Source: an uncultured Lachnospiraceae bacterium (GTDB lineage: Bacteria; Bacillota; Clostridia; Lachnospirales; Lachnospiraceae). From it: a stretch of DNA of 64,000 nt. The DNA is taken from the NCBI GenBank assembly GCA_934309145.1, contig CAKRCW010000005.1, positions 124,001-188,000 on the forward strand, given 5' to 3'. A program made the position numbers and the translations under genes. Below are positions 52,437-61,010 of the stretch, one piece after another; position 1 is the first letter of the stretch; each line of letters begins with the position of its first letter. The notes beneath the pieces are model-generated. The model saw only the letters and a program-made list of their open reading frames with translations, had not been told where the DNA came from and searched no databases.

Positions 52437-54035
52437 ATGTCAACTCATAAAAATATAGATAAAATATGCTGTATCATCATGGTTTTCACAATTATTATTA
52501 CGATAGTTTTTTGTAATGGAAGCTCTCTTGGCATAGAGGTATCTGGCAAAACATTTGGATATGAGAGCAGATTGTTTGATACGTCATATGTACATACAAT
52601 AGATATAGTTATGGATGACTGGGATGGGTTTATCGATGGCTGTGAGGATGAAGAATATACAAGCTGTGCTGTAATTATCGACAATGAGGCATACAAAAAT
52701 GTTGGAATAAGAGCAAAGGGAAATACATCGTTAAGTTCAGTTTCGGCATACGGAAATGACAGGTATAGTTTTAAAATAGAATTTGACCATTATGATTCTG
52801 GAAAAACTTATTATGGATTAGATAAATTATCATTAAATAATATAATACAGGACAATACTTATATGAAGGATTATCTGGTATATCAGATGATGGGATATTT
52901 TGGAGTGGACAGTCCGCTGTGCAGCTATGTTTATATAACCGTAAATGGTGAGGACTTCGGATTATATCTTGCTGTTGAGGGTGTTGAGGAGAGTTTTCTT
53001 TCGAGAAATTATGGCTCTGATTATGGTGAATTATATAAGCCGGATACCACGCAGACTCAGGGCGGCGGAGATGGTGAAATGCCAGATATGAGAAATGCCA
53101 GTGAGCCACCAGATGGAACAGAAGTGCCCGATAGACGTGAAGATGAAAATGGTATACAGGGTGGTTCTTCATCAGAAGATGTTTCATTGATATATAGTGA
53201 TGATGATTATGACAGTTATTCCAATATCTTTGATAATGCCAAGACAAACATATCAGATGATGACAGGGACAGGTTTATCGAAAGTCTTAAAAAAATAAAT
53301 GAAAATGAGAATATTGAGGATGTTGTAGATGTTGATGAGGTTATAAGATACTTTGTTGTACATAATTTTGTATGCAATTTTGACAGCTATACAGGCTCTA
53401 TGATACATAATTATTATCTGTATGAAGAGAATGGAAAAATGTCTATGATACCATGGGATTACAATCTTGCCTTTGGTGGATTTTCAGCAGGGGGAGGCCA
53501 GGGCGATGGTTCAAATGGAAATGCGACAGAGCTTGTCAATTATCCTATTGATACACCCGTATCTGGTGGTACAGTTGATTCAAGACCCATGCTCGCATGG
53601 ATATTTGCAAATAAAGAATATACTGAACAGTATCATGAATATTTTTCAGAATTTATAACTGAGTGCTTTGACAGTGGTTATGTAGAAGAGCTGGTTTGGT
53701 CAACGGCGGAAATGATTTCTCCATATGTAGAAAAGGATCCGACTAAATTCTGTACATATGATGAATATGAGACTGGAGTTGAAACTTTATTAGAGTTCTT
53801 AGAGCTTAGGGCAAGTAGCGTGAGTGGGCAGCTTTCTGGAACTATACCTTCTACTAGTGAGGGACAGCAGGAAGACAGCAGTGCTTTAGTGGATGCTTCG
53901 GATATTAACATATCAGATATGGGTTCAATGGGTAATATGGGAGACGGAAATGCACCAGATATGCAGAATATGCCGAATGGAGGTATGCCAGACGGAAATA
54001 GACCAGGGGCTATGGATGGGAAAACGTCAGATTAG
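52437..54035 (+). CDS. CotH-family secreted protein kinase
   Basis: 532 residues. An N-terminal membrane or signal segment (about 10-30) leads to a CotH kinase domain (about 50-470). Recognised blocks are GIRAKGNTSL, CNFDSYTGS (Asp316, catalytic-loop equivalent) and MIPWDYNLAFGGF (Asp341, metal-binding equivalent), 25 residues apart as in known CotH proteins. An acidic Pro/Gly-rich loop (about 200-245) interrupts the domain, and the tail (about 480-532) repeats Met, Pro, Asn, Gly and Asp. CotH of Bacillus phosphorylates spore coat proteins; here secretion points to phosphorylating envelope proteins (inference). Third gene of the VTC operon. Confidence 0.94.
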   Translation: MSTHKNIDKICCIIMVFTIIITIVFCNGSSLGIEVSGKTFGYESRLFDTSYVHTIDIVMDDWDGFIDGCEDEEYTSCAVIIDNEAYKNVGIRAKGNTSLSSVSAYGNDRYSFKIEFDHYDSGKTYYGLDKLSLNNIIQDNTYMKDYLVYQMMGYFGVDSPLCSYVYITVNGEDFGLYLAVEGVEESFLSRNYGSDYGELYKPDTTQTQGGGDGEMPDMRNASEPPDGTEVPDRREDENGIQGGSSSEDVSLIYSDDDYDSYSNIFDNAKTNISDDDRDRFIESLKKINENENIEDVVDVDEVIRYFVVHNFVCNFDSYTGSMIHNYYLYEENGKMSMIPWDYNLAFGGFSAGGGQGDGSNGNATELVNYPIDTPVSGGTVDSRPMLAWIFANKEYTEQYHEYFSEFITECFDSGYVEELVWSTAEMISPYVEKDPTKFCTYDEYETGVETLLEFLELRASSVSGQLSGTIPSTSEGQQEDSSALVDASDINISDMGSMGNMGDGNAPDMQNMPNGGMPDGNRPGAMDGKTSD

Positions 54036-54051
54036 ATTTATATAAGATGGT

Positions 54052-54087
54052 AAAAGGTTATGGATTATATTGTCCATAGCCTTTTTA
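54052..54087 (+). terminator. Terminator after the CotH gene
   Basis: Stem GGTTATGGA/TCCATAGCC (with one G-U pair) flanked by AAAA and TTTTT, ending the VTC-DUF4956-CotH transcript. Confidence 0.88.
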
Positions 54088-54217
54088 ATTTAATATATTG
54101 ACTAATTAATATAATTATGCTAATATACGCTCAAAGCATATTTTCATCTTATGCGTTTTGCGTTATATGGCAAGACAGCTCATATTGATTAATAATTCTA
54201 AAAATCTTGAAAATTCA

Positions 54218-54289
54218 TGCTTTTAAAATTCACAATAAAAATTTAAAAGCAGGAGTTTTTATGATAATAGAATGCTGATATACTCCTGC
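54218..54289 (+). other. Two overlapping inverted repeats in the leader of the Rpn-like gene
   Basis: The 271-base gap 54036-54306 has a terminator at its start and this leader. TGCTTTTAAAATT (54218-54230) pairs with AATTTAAAAGCA (54240-54251), and GCAGGAGT (54249-54256) pairs with ACTCCTGC (54282-54289). The two share bases 54249-54251, so the structures compete only partly. Regulatory meaning is unknown. Confidence 0.5.
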
Positions 54290-54306
54290 GGACAGGAGGT
54301 ATTTAT

Positions 54307-54756
54307 ATGGGTAACAGAGAATACAAAAGCGACGTATTTTGTATGTTACTGGAGGACAGGAAAAATGCACTTGCACTTAAGACAGCGATTGATGAGTGTA
54401 TTGAGAACAATATACTTAGGGATTTTCTTATAGAACGTCGTTCGGAGGTGGAAAAGATTATGAGATTGGATTATACATTTGACAGGCAGATAGAGTTAGA
54501 GAAGAGGGACAGCTTTGAGGAGGGACTGTCATTAGGACGCGAAGAGGGATTGTCATTAGGACAGGCTAAGCAATTAATTACATTGATTGCAGCTAAGATA
54601 AGAAAAGGTAAATCCATATCTGAGATAGCAGATGATTTAGAAACAGATATATCAACAATAAAGTCTATGTATGATATAATAATTAAATATTCACCTGATT
54701 ATAGCGTGGACGATATACTAGAGGCTGTTTTAAGCAGTGAAAATATTAATATATGA
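54307..54756 (+). CDS. Internally deleted Rpn/PD-(D/E)XK transposase-like protein
   Basis: 149 residues. The first about 22 (YKSDVFCMLLEDRKNAL) resemble the extreme N-terminus of Rpn-family (PDDEXK transposase-like) proteins common in Lachnospiraceae. From about residue 28 the sequence (IDECIENNILRDFLIERRSE, IMRLDYTFDRQIELEKRD, then EEGLSLGREEGLSLGQ) resembles their C-terminal region. The middle of roughly 200 residues, holding all nuclease motifs, is missing and the ends are joined in frame. A good AGGAGG and intact frame suggest expression. It may be a remnant or a product retained as a dimer partner. Family recall is from memory. Confidence 0.75.
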   Translation: MGNREYKSDVFCMLLEDRKNALALKTAIDECIENNILRDFLIERRSEVEKIMRLDYTFDRQIELEKRDSFEEGLSLGREEGLSLGQAKQLITLIAAKIRKGKSISEIADDLETDISTIKSMYDIIIKYSPDYSVDDILEAVLSSENINI

Positions 54757-54807
54757 TATAGTTACTTTTAATTACAAATAGTATACAAAAAGGAGATATA
54801 AATATAT

Positions 54808-54978
54808 ATGGAAACATGGTATTATGAGGTAGTCGGCATAGATGGAGATTATGCTAATCTTAAGAGAACGGATATAGATACAGATGATATAAAGCTTGTT
54901 GCCAGAGCATTGCTTCCAACAGAGATTGCTGAGGGTTCAAGGTTAAAATATGAGTTTTTACAGTATGAATTAATATAA
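54808..54978 (+). CDS. 56-residue protein of unknown function
   Basis: ATG 54808 follows AAAAGGAGATATAAAT and the frame closes with TAA at 54976-54978. The protein starts METWYYEVVGIDGDYANLK and is rich in Asp, Thr and hydrophobic residues, with a predicted small beta-barrel-like pattern (alternating strand sequence, then LLPTEIAEGSRLKYEF). It weakly recalls DUF3006-type small proteins. Good ribosome site and codon use support a real gene. It is likely co-transcribed with the acetyltransferase 24 bases downstream. Confidence 0.7.
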   Translation: METWYYEVVGIDGDYANLKRTDIDTDDIKLVARALLPTEIAEGSRLKYEFLQYELI

Positions 54979-55002
54979 TTATTATAGAAGGAGTAAGACA
55001 TT

Positions 55003-55614
55003 ATGACAGAAATGGAAAAAATGCTTGCGGGCAGGATATATGATTCTACAGATAAAGAAATATGTGAATTAAGAACTAAGGCACATCGATTATGTCAACA
55101 ATATAATATGCTTCCTGATACCGACGAAAAGGAGAGAAGTGATATTTTACATGAATTAATCCCTGATTGTAAGAGCGGTGTTTATTTGCAGGGACCGATA
55201 TATTTTGACTATGGTGTATTTACGAGTATTGGTGAAAACAGTTATGCTAATTTTAATTTTACAGTTCTTGATACATGTCCGGTTTATATTGGAGACAATG
55301 TATTTATAGGACCTAATTGTACACTTGCAACACCTATGCATCCGTTAAGATATCAGGAACGGAATGTTAAACATAAAGCGGATGGTACTATATATGATGA
55401 TGAATATGGCAGACCGATTACCATTGGTTCAAATTGCTGGCTTGCAAGTAATGTTGTCGTGATAGGTGGTGTTACAATCGGTGAAGGATGCGTTATAGGA
55501 GCTGGAAGTGTTGTAACAAAAGATATACCACCACATTCACTTGCAGTTGGAAATCCATGTAGAGTTATAAGACAGATTACAGAGAAAGATACAATACAAT
55601 ACAAAAAATTATGA
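55003..55614 (+). CDS. Sugar O-acetyltransferase (maltose/galactoside type)
   Basis: 203 residues of the LacA/Maa family. After an N-terminal helical part (MAGRIYDSTDKE-like AGRIYDSTDKE), a left-handed beta-helix of hexapeptide repeats carries ANFNFTVLDTCPVYIGDN, the catalytic His in ATPMHPLRYQERN, and WLASNVVVIGGVTIGEGCVIGAGSVVTKDIP. It acetylates sugars using acetyl-CoA, possibly for detoxification or surface-sugar modification. Ribosome site AAGGAG. A bidirectional terminator lies 24 bases downstream. Confidence 0.94.
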   Translation: MTEMEKMLAGRIYDSTDKEICELRTKAHRLCQQYNMLPDTDEKERSDILHELIPDCKSGVYLQGPIYFDYGVFTSIGENSYANFNFTVLDTCPVYIGDNVFIGPNCTLATPMHPLRYQERNVKHKADGTIYDDEYGRPITIGSNCWLASNVVVIGGVTIGEGCVIGAGSVVTKDIPPHSLAVGNPCRVIRQITEKDTIQYKKL

Positions 55615-55637
55615 GGAATACAAAATGAATCAGTAAA

Positions 55638-55683
55638 TATACGGATGGCAGTTATCGGTAATTAGAACGCTGCCATCCGTATA
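55638..55683. terminator. Bidirectional terminator
   Basis: A perfect 14-bp stem TATACGGATGGCAG/CTGCCATCCGTATA between the convergent acetyltransferase and beta-helix lipoprotein genes. Confidence 0.88.
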
Positions 55684-55706
55684 GGTTTATATATTATATT
55701 TATAAA

Positions 55707-57563
55707 TTACTTTGTCATGTCAACCTCGTAATCACTCCAGCTGCTGCATTCAGAGGCATTAGATATATCAACTGAGGTGCTATATTCATCTACGGTAATA
55801 GTATATTTACTTGTTCCTGATACATATACTGTTCCGTCTGCCCCTTTAATTGTGACGGTGTTACCTGAGCTATCCTTTATAGTACCAGAACAGTAGAGAG
55901 CAGAGAGAGTGCTGTCACCTGTGACTGTCCAGGTTGAATCTTTTTCAATATAAAGATTGCAATATCCGTCACCGCCATTTCCGGCATAACTTTCATCATC
56001 AGTTACAGCACCTACAAGAGTGCTTCCATCTGTCATATAGAAGTCGAGAGTACTTATGCTGTCCCAGATAATATCACCCTTCATATCCTGAGATATGGCT
56101 GTAAAGTTGCAGTCAGCACCATTCGAGCCTGAGCTTCCCCATCCACGCTGATTATTATTACCAGTACATCTTAAGAAAAACTCATTGTCATCAGCATAAG
56201 TTATGTCAACATCGTTTAATATAAAGGTTGATTCTGTGTTGGTAGTGTAGAACATACCACCATTATTAGCTGTGAGACTTCCTCCGACCATTTCAAATGT
56301 GCTGTTACCAACCTCTGAATCACCTGACATACTCTGGTATAAGATTACATTCCATGTACAATCGTTTTGTTCGTCATCGGACATATTTCCTGCCAAATCG
56401 GTATCAAACAATCTTAAAGAATTTAATCCTTCTATACATACTGCCTCAGAGCCATTTGCGGTTAAGAATGCATCATTGATTGCTATATCGGCAGTGCTGT
56501 ATACAGCAGGTGAGCCTGTTCCATTTGATGTGTAACTTCCACCATCGACAACCATTGTTCCACCACCGCGGTCACTTCTTATAGCTGCTGAGGAAGCACC
56601 CTGTGTCTCAACATTTAAGTTACTGGCATATAATGTGCCACCACCTGCAACGTGTATTCCACCAGCAGTATTTCCTGTAGTAGAAATATCTGTATCTGAA
56701 ACATATACAACTCCATCGCCATAAGCAAATACGCCTGCTGCACCATCAGCATCAGTATCTATAGTGCTGTCACTTATATAGGCTGTTCCATCAGTGTTAA
56801 GTATTGCAGCTCCTACACCATAGAAGCTTGAATTATCACCACCATTACTTTCTGCTGATACACGACTTACAGTTATATTTTTTAGAGAAACGGTTGCCCC
56901 ATCAGTTATATGAATAGCGTTTTCGTCTGTTCCTGTAGATGAGTAGCTTTCGCCATCAATTTCTGTGTCGGAGTTGTATTCATTAACAGCGTCATATGAT
57001 TCTACAGTGCTGTTTCCTGAACCACCCGGCTGTCCCATGCCTCCGGATGGAGCACTACCCATGTTATCTGAAGCTGTTATGGAAATACTTGTAACATCCC
57101 CATTGTCATCAAATGTTATTTCTATGCTGTCGCCAACGGATATATCTGAAATTGTTAGTTCATGTGCTGCATTACTTGGAAATGCTACGTTTGGAGCTTC
57201 GCCACTTGGAGCTTCCCCGCTTGGAGCTTCGCCACTTGGAGCCTCCCCATTCGGAGCTTCCCCGTCAGGCAATTCAGGAGGAGTAGAGTTGTCAGAATTA
57301 TTGTCAGGCATAGACATCACCTGACCTGTGATAGATGTTTCGTCAGTTACATCCACGGTGAGTTCCTCGTCAGTATCATCAGTTTTTATCGTTACAGAAC
57401 TGTCAGTTACCTCGGTAACTTCACCGGATATAGTTTTTCCTGCATAAGCATTTTGCTCAGTGGCAGTTTCTGTTGTTTCAGTAGTTTCGTTACCACAACC
57501 TCCTAATAATGAAGCTGCAATAATAGTTGCTGTAAGTAAAGGTAATAAATTTTTTCTTCTCAT
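55707..57563 (-). CDS. Beta-helix surface lipoprotein with GEAPS repeats
   Basis: About 618 residues from ATG 57563 (GTG 57572 is possible). Lipobox ASLLGGC gives Cys23. An N-terminal small beta domain (about 40-80, GKTISGEVTEVTDSSVTI) precedes an acidic Pro-rich linker with five GEAP(S/N) units, a second short beta region, a Gly-rich stretch, then a long right-handed parallel beta-helix (about 195-580) built of repeating strands rich in Ser, Thr, Gly, Asp and Asn. This is the architecture of adhesins or polysaccharide-binding proteins. The linker resembles those of the CotH protein and sensor kinase nearby. Function is inferred from fold only; it is not co-directional with CotH. Confidence 0.85.
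   Translation of the reverse strand: MRRKNLLPLLTATIIAASLLGGCGNETTETTETATEQNAYAGKTISGEVTEVTDSSVTIKTDDTDEELTVDVTDETSITGQVMSMPDNNSDNSTPPELPDGEAPNGEAPSGEAPSGEAPSGEAPNVAFPSNAAHELTISDISVGDSIEITFDDNGDVTSISITASDNMGSAPSGGMGQPGGSGNSTVESYDAVNEYNSDTEIDGESYSSTGTDENAIHITDGATVSLKNITVSRVSAESNGGDNSSFYGVGAAILNTDGTAYISDSTIDTDADGAAGVFAYGDGVVYVSDTDISTTGNTAGGIHVAGGGTLYASNLNVETQGASSAAIRSDRGGGTMVVDGGSYTSNGTGSPAVYSTADIAINDAFLTANGSEAVCIEGLNSLRLFDTDLAGNMSDDEQNDCTWNVILYQSMSGDSEVGNSTFEMVGGSLTANNGGMFYTTNTESTFILNDVDITYADDNEFFLRCTGNNNQRGWGSSGSNGADCNFTAISQDMKGDIIWDSISTLDFYMTDGSTLVGAVTDDESYAGNGGDGYCNLYIEKDSTWTVTGDSTLSALYCSGTIKDSSGNTVTIKGADGTVYVSGTSKYTITVDEYSTSVDISNASECSSWSDYEVDMTK
57191..57265 (-). repeat. Five 15-base tandem repeats encoding GEAPS/N units
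   Basis: Five nearly identical 15-base units, (T/C)TGGAGC(T/C)TC(G/C)CC(A/G/C), in the + orientation encode GEAP(S/N) on the minus strand. In-frame unit loss or gain would leave the frame intact, so length may vary among strains. At the 15-base spacing this is the most recent repeat in the window. Confidence 0.9.
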
Positions 57564-57833
57564 AACGTTCACGTCCTTTCGGTTGATTTTATTGTTTACA
57601 TTTTGAATTATATCCAGTCAACCTTATATGAACCTTAGAGAATAAAATTTTTTATTACTTAATACAAAATAGCATACAAAAGATTGTCGCATTGATATAT
57701 AGAAGCATATGACATGTTTTTTATACATTTCTCCCCGTTACTGATTTGCTTGTTGTATGTCATCTTACAATGCAGTATACATCACAGACATATCAGTTGC
57801 CCCTTAAATGCTATTTTGTACTAAGCTTGTCCC

Positions 57834-57892
57834 CATGGTTATTTTATTATAGTGTCAATGAATAGACAATATGTATTAAAGAAATAACCATG
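57834..57892. other. Inverted repeat in a 423-base gene-free gap
   Basis: The gap 57564-57986 is AT-rich and non-coding. CATGGTTATTT (57834-57844) and AAATAACCATG (57882-57892) form an 11-bp inverted repeat 37 bases apart, perhaps a DNA-binding site pair. A further small palindrome, TGGCA/TGCCA (57899-57915), lies just upstream of a promoter. No promoter for the minus-strand lipoprotein was identified with confidence. Confidence 0.45.
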
Positions 57893-57923
57893 ACAAAACT
57901 GGCACGAATCATGCCACAACTTC

Positions 57924-57952
57924 TTGACTGAAATTAAAACATAATATATAAT
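57924..57952 (+). promoter_or_regulatory. Sigma-A promoter of the unknown regulator gene
   Basis: TTGACT (57924-57929), 17-base spacer, perfect TATAAT (57947-57952). Its predicted start (about 57959) lies after ATG 57957 and so favours TTG 57987 as the true start codon. Confidence 0.75.
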
Positions 57953-57986
57953 TTTTATGTTAATTTTTTATAGGGTGGTGAAAAAC

Positions 57987-59471
57987 TTGGTAGCAGAAAA
58001 ATTGGATTTTATTATGAAGGTTACTAATGTAAGTAATAGTACATTAGGAAAATATCTTTCCTTTGATCCATCTTATATAAGCAGGATTCGTACAGGGAAA
58101 AGAGGATTACCTAAGCACCAGCCATTTATTGAACCTGTTGCCGATTTTTTCTCCAGAAATATAAATGAGGAATATCAGAGGAAGCTAATAGCTGAAGTGG
58201 TGTGTCCGTATAGGGCATTTCCGGAGGACAGCGATGATATAAAAAAACTAATAATTGATTGGTTTAATGATGACAGCCGCGATGTAAAAGATGTAGATAA
58301 GAGTTATACTGATAAATGTGAGGTCAGTATATCGACTGAAAATGGTAATTGCCAGTTCTATTATGGAAATAAGGGAAAACGTCAGGCAATAGAAAAATTC
58401 TTTAAGGATATATGTGAGGACAATAAACCAGTTACTGTTTTACTATATTCAGATGAGGAAATGGACTGGTTCTGTGAGGATGAGCAATTTAAAAAGATTT
58501 GGTCAAAATCCATTATGAAGCTTATTTCTATAGGCTGTAGAATAAAAATAATTCACAGTCTGAATCGCGGAATCAATGATATGTTAGAGATATTAAATAA
58601 CTGGATTCCAATATATTTATCTGGTGCAATTGAGCCATATCATTATGCAAAATTAAGGGATGGCATATATCATAGAACATTATTTGTTGCACCTGGACAT
58701 TCGGCGTTAATATCTGATTCTGTTGGAGCGAACACTGATAATACACTGAATATACTTATTAATGATGAACAGGCTGTGGGTGCTCTCAAAAATGAATTTA
58801 ATGATTATCTGTCGCTGTGCAGACCATTGCTAAATATATATAATATGTGCTATACGAATGCATTTATATCAAAAATGAGTACAATCAGGGAAATAAATGG
58901 AGATGCAATAATATATGGCAGCACACCATCTATTCATACGATGCCTAAGAATGTTGCTCTTCAAATGTCAAAAAGGACAAATACCCCCAAATTTATGACT
59001 TTATATGAAAAACATAAATTATGGTTTGAAAAAAAATTGAAAAAGGGTAATATGGTTATAGAAATTATAAGCCTTACTGATACAAGTGACTGTGATTTCT
59101 ATGATAGATATGTTCCTATGTGTGATATATATAGAATACCGGAGCTTAAATATGAGAGACGGGAGTACATAGAGCATTTGGAGAATGTTCTCAGTTTATT
59201 ATCAGTATATCCTAATTTTAAAGTCGTAATTTCTGATAATATTATGGGGGATATGAGTCTTCTTGCCATGGAGGAATATGGAGTTGTAATTGCCAGAGAA
59301 ACACCTCCGACAACTATATTTGAGATTACTGAGCAGAGCTTAAGAATGGCATTCTGGGAATATCTCATAAGAATTGCTGACAGTGAGAGTGACAGAGAGG
59401 ACAATGCCAAATTACTTAAGAAATATATAGAAAAGCATCGTGACGTGGGGGATAACAATGAAAAATACTAA
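57987..59471 (+). CDS. Unknown HTH-containing regulator-like protein
   Basis: About 494 residues from TTG 57987 (AGGGTGGTG upstream). The N-terminal 70 residues look like an XRE-type helix-turn-helix (VSNSTLGKYLSFDPSYISRIRTGKRGLP, split across residues about 15-40). The remaining about 420 residues contain no motif I recognise; they are soluble, with several Trp/Phe-rich strands and a possible small-molecule binding domain. It precedes the DUF975 membrane protein with overlapping stop and start, so the two probably work together, for example as sensor and membrane effector (inference). Confidence 0.75.
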   Translation: MVAEKLDFIMKVTNVSNSTLGKYLSFDPSYISRIRTGKRGLPKHQPFIEPVADFFSRNINEEYQRKLIAEVVCPYRAFPEDSDDIKKLIIDWFNDDSRDVKDVDKSYTDKCEVSISTENGNCQFYYGNKGKRQAIEKFFKDICEDNKPVTVLLYSDEEMDWFCEDEQFKKIWSKSIMKLISIGCRIKIIHSLNRGINDMLEILNNWIPIYLSGAIEPYHYAKLRDGIYHRTLFVAPGHSALISDSVGANTDNTLNILINDEQAVGALKNEFNDYLSLCRPLLNIYNMCYTNAFISKMSTIREINGDAIIYGSTPSIHTMPKNVALQMSKRTNTPKFMTLYEKHKLWFEKKLKKGNMVIEIISLTDTSDCDFYDRYVPMCDIYRIPELKYERREYIEHLENVLSLLSVYPNFKVVISDNIMGDMSLLAMEEYGVVIARETPPTTIFEITEQSLRMAFWEYLIRIADSESDREDNAKLLKKYIEKHRDVGDNNEKY

Positions 59472-60978
59472 TTGGGACAGAAAAAAGATAAGGCGTGGGG
59501 CGTGGAATACAACATTCAGACGAGGTGCTAAAGCATGGTTTACATTGGTTGCAGTCTGTTTTGTATTTGCATTTTTGGGAGTGTCCGAGACATCTCAGGT
59601 CTCTTTTGTGAAGGATATAGACCATATATTGGGTCTTAACAAGATGCCTGTTTCAGATAATGTTCTTATACTTGAGGAGTACATAGTGAGGACACCTGTG
59701 GTAAAGGATGTTCCATTTATTACTTCAAATTTTGCAGTTCATGCTATAGATGTTGCTTCAAATAATGCAACGTGGATAATTAAGCTTCTTGGAACTAATC
59801 CTGCGTATTTTGAGAGGAATACAGGCGAGGTTGTAGTGGCATTATTGTTTGCAGCACTGATAACTGCACTTATACATTTCTTCATACAGAATGCTGCAAT
59901 CATTGGAAAACACCGATACGTGATGGAATGTCGATACAGTGATGATGTGTCATTTAACAGGATATTTGCTCCATATCACAGAAAAAATCTCCCTAATATT
60001 ATTATGTCACTATTTGTATATAGAGCGGTGTTGTCATTATGGTGGCTCACGATAGTTGGAGGAGTATATAAGACATACCAGTATCGATTTGTTCCGTATA
60101 TTCTGGCTGAAAATCCTTCTGTAAAATGGAGGGAGGCAAAGAAACTGTCGAAGGAGATGACCGATGGGCATAAGTGGGATATGTTCCTTACGGATTTATC
60201 TTGTTTGTATATAACAATTCTTAAGGTTATACCTGTTGTTGGTATCTGCGTTGCAGTTCCTTACTGGGCAGAGATAAATGCAGAGATGTATTTTGCTTTG
60301 AGAGATAATGTCAGGAGCAATTTGTTTGTTGAAAACGCATTTAGCTTAACGCCTTTTATAAAGGGAGAGATAAATGCCAAGCCTGTATATGTTATGGAGG
60401 ATATGGCAGTCGAAGTGCCAGAGGATCTTAAGAAAAAATGTGAATATAAGCTCACAGATTTTATAGTGTTTTTCTTTACCTTTTGCTTTATAGGATGGCT
60501 GTGGGAGGTAAGCCTGCATATTGTAAGAAATCATGAATTTGTAAATAGAGGAACGATGTATGGACCATGGCTTCCGATATATGGAGTAGGTGGCGTTGCA
60601 ATAATCTTTTTGCTTGACAGATTCAAGGCTAATAAGCTTAAGCTGTTCTCTTTGACGGTACTTCTTTGTGGAATTATTGAATTTGCTGCAAGCTGGATAT
60701 TGGATTTCTTCTATAATTCACATTATTGGAACTATAAGAATTTATTTATGAACCTTAATGGAAGGATATGCTTTGCTGGACTTACTGCATTTGGACTTGG
60801 TGGATTATTTGGAGTATACATAGCTGCACCGAAGCTCAGTGAGTTTGCACATAAGTTAAAGAGAAAGACACTTATAATTTTATGCGTGCTGCTGTGTGTT
60901 GCATTTGCGGCCGACCTTGTATGCTGTGCGATATTCGGATTTAATACAGGTGCAGGAGTAGGAGGAGCATATAAATAA
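59458..60978 (+). CDS. DUF975 plus ABC-transporter-IV membrane protein
   Basis: About 506 residues from ATG 59458 (GGGGGATAAC upstream, overlapping the previous gene by 14 bases). The N-terminal DUF975-type half (about 1-290) has several membrane segments, and the C-terminal half (about 330-506) matches the putative ABC-transporter type IV domain, with FTFCFIGWLWEVSLHIV, NRGTMYGPWLPIYGVGG and an additional four to five membrane segments. Both modules are of unknown function. Fusion of the two is known in Lachnospiraceae. Likely a membrane partner of the upstream regulator. Confidence 0.88.
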   Translation: MKNTNWDRKKIRRGAWNTTFRRGAKAWFTLVAVCFVFAFLGVSETSQVSFVKDIDHILGLNKMPVSDNVLILEEYIVRTPVVKDVPFITSNFAVHAIDVASNNATWIIKLLGTNPAYFERNTGEVVVALLFAALITALIHFFIQNAAIIGKHRYVMECRYSDDVSFNRIFAPYHRKNLPNIIMSLFVYRAVLSLWWLTIVGGVYKTYQYRFVPYILAENPSVKWREAKKLSKEMTDGHKWDMFLTDLSCLYITILKVIPVVGICVAVPYWAEINAEMYFALRDNVRSNLFVENAFSLTPFIKGEINAKPVYVMEDMAVEVPEDLKKKCEYKLTDFIVFFFTFCFIGWLWEVSLHIVRNHEFVNRGTMYGPWLPIYGVGGVAIIFLLDRFKANKLKLFSLTVLLCGIIEFAASWILDFFYNSHYWNYKNLFMNLNGRICFAGLTAFGLGGLFGVYIAAPKLSEFAHKLKRKTLIILCVLLCVAFAADLVCCAIFGFNTGAGVGGAYK

Positions 60979-61010
60979 TTAACAAAATAACAGATTGAGG
61001 AACAATGTAA

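Noticed and set aside
57162..57506. Plus-strand frame with repeated WSF residues antisense to the GEAPS repeats
   Set aside because: A shadow of the 15-base repeats in the real minus-strand lipoprotein; no ribosome site.
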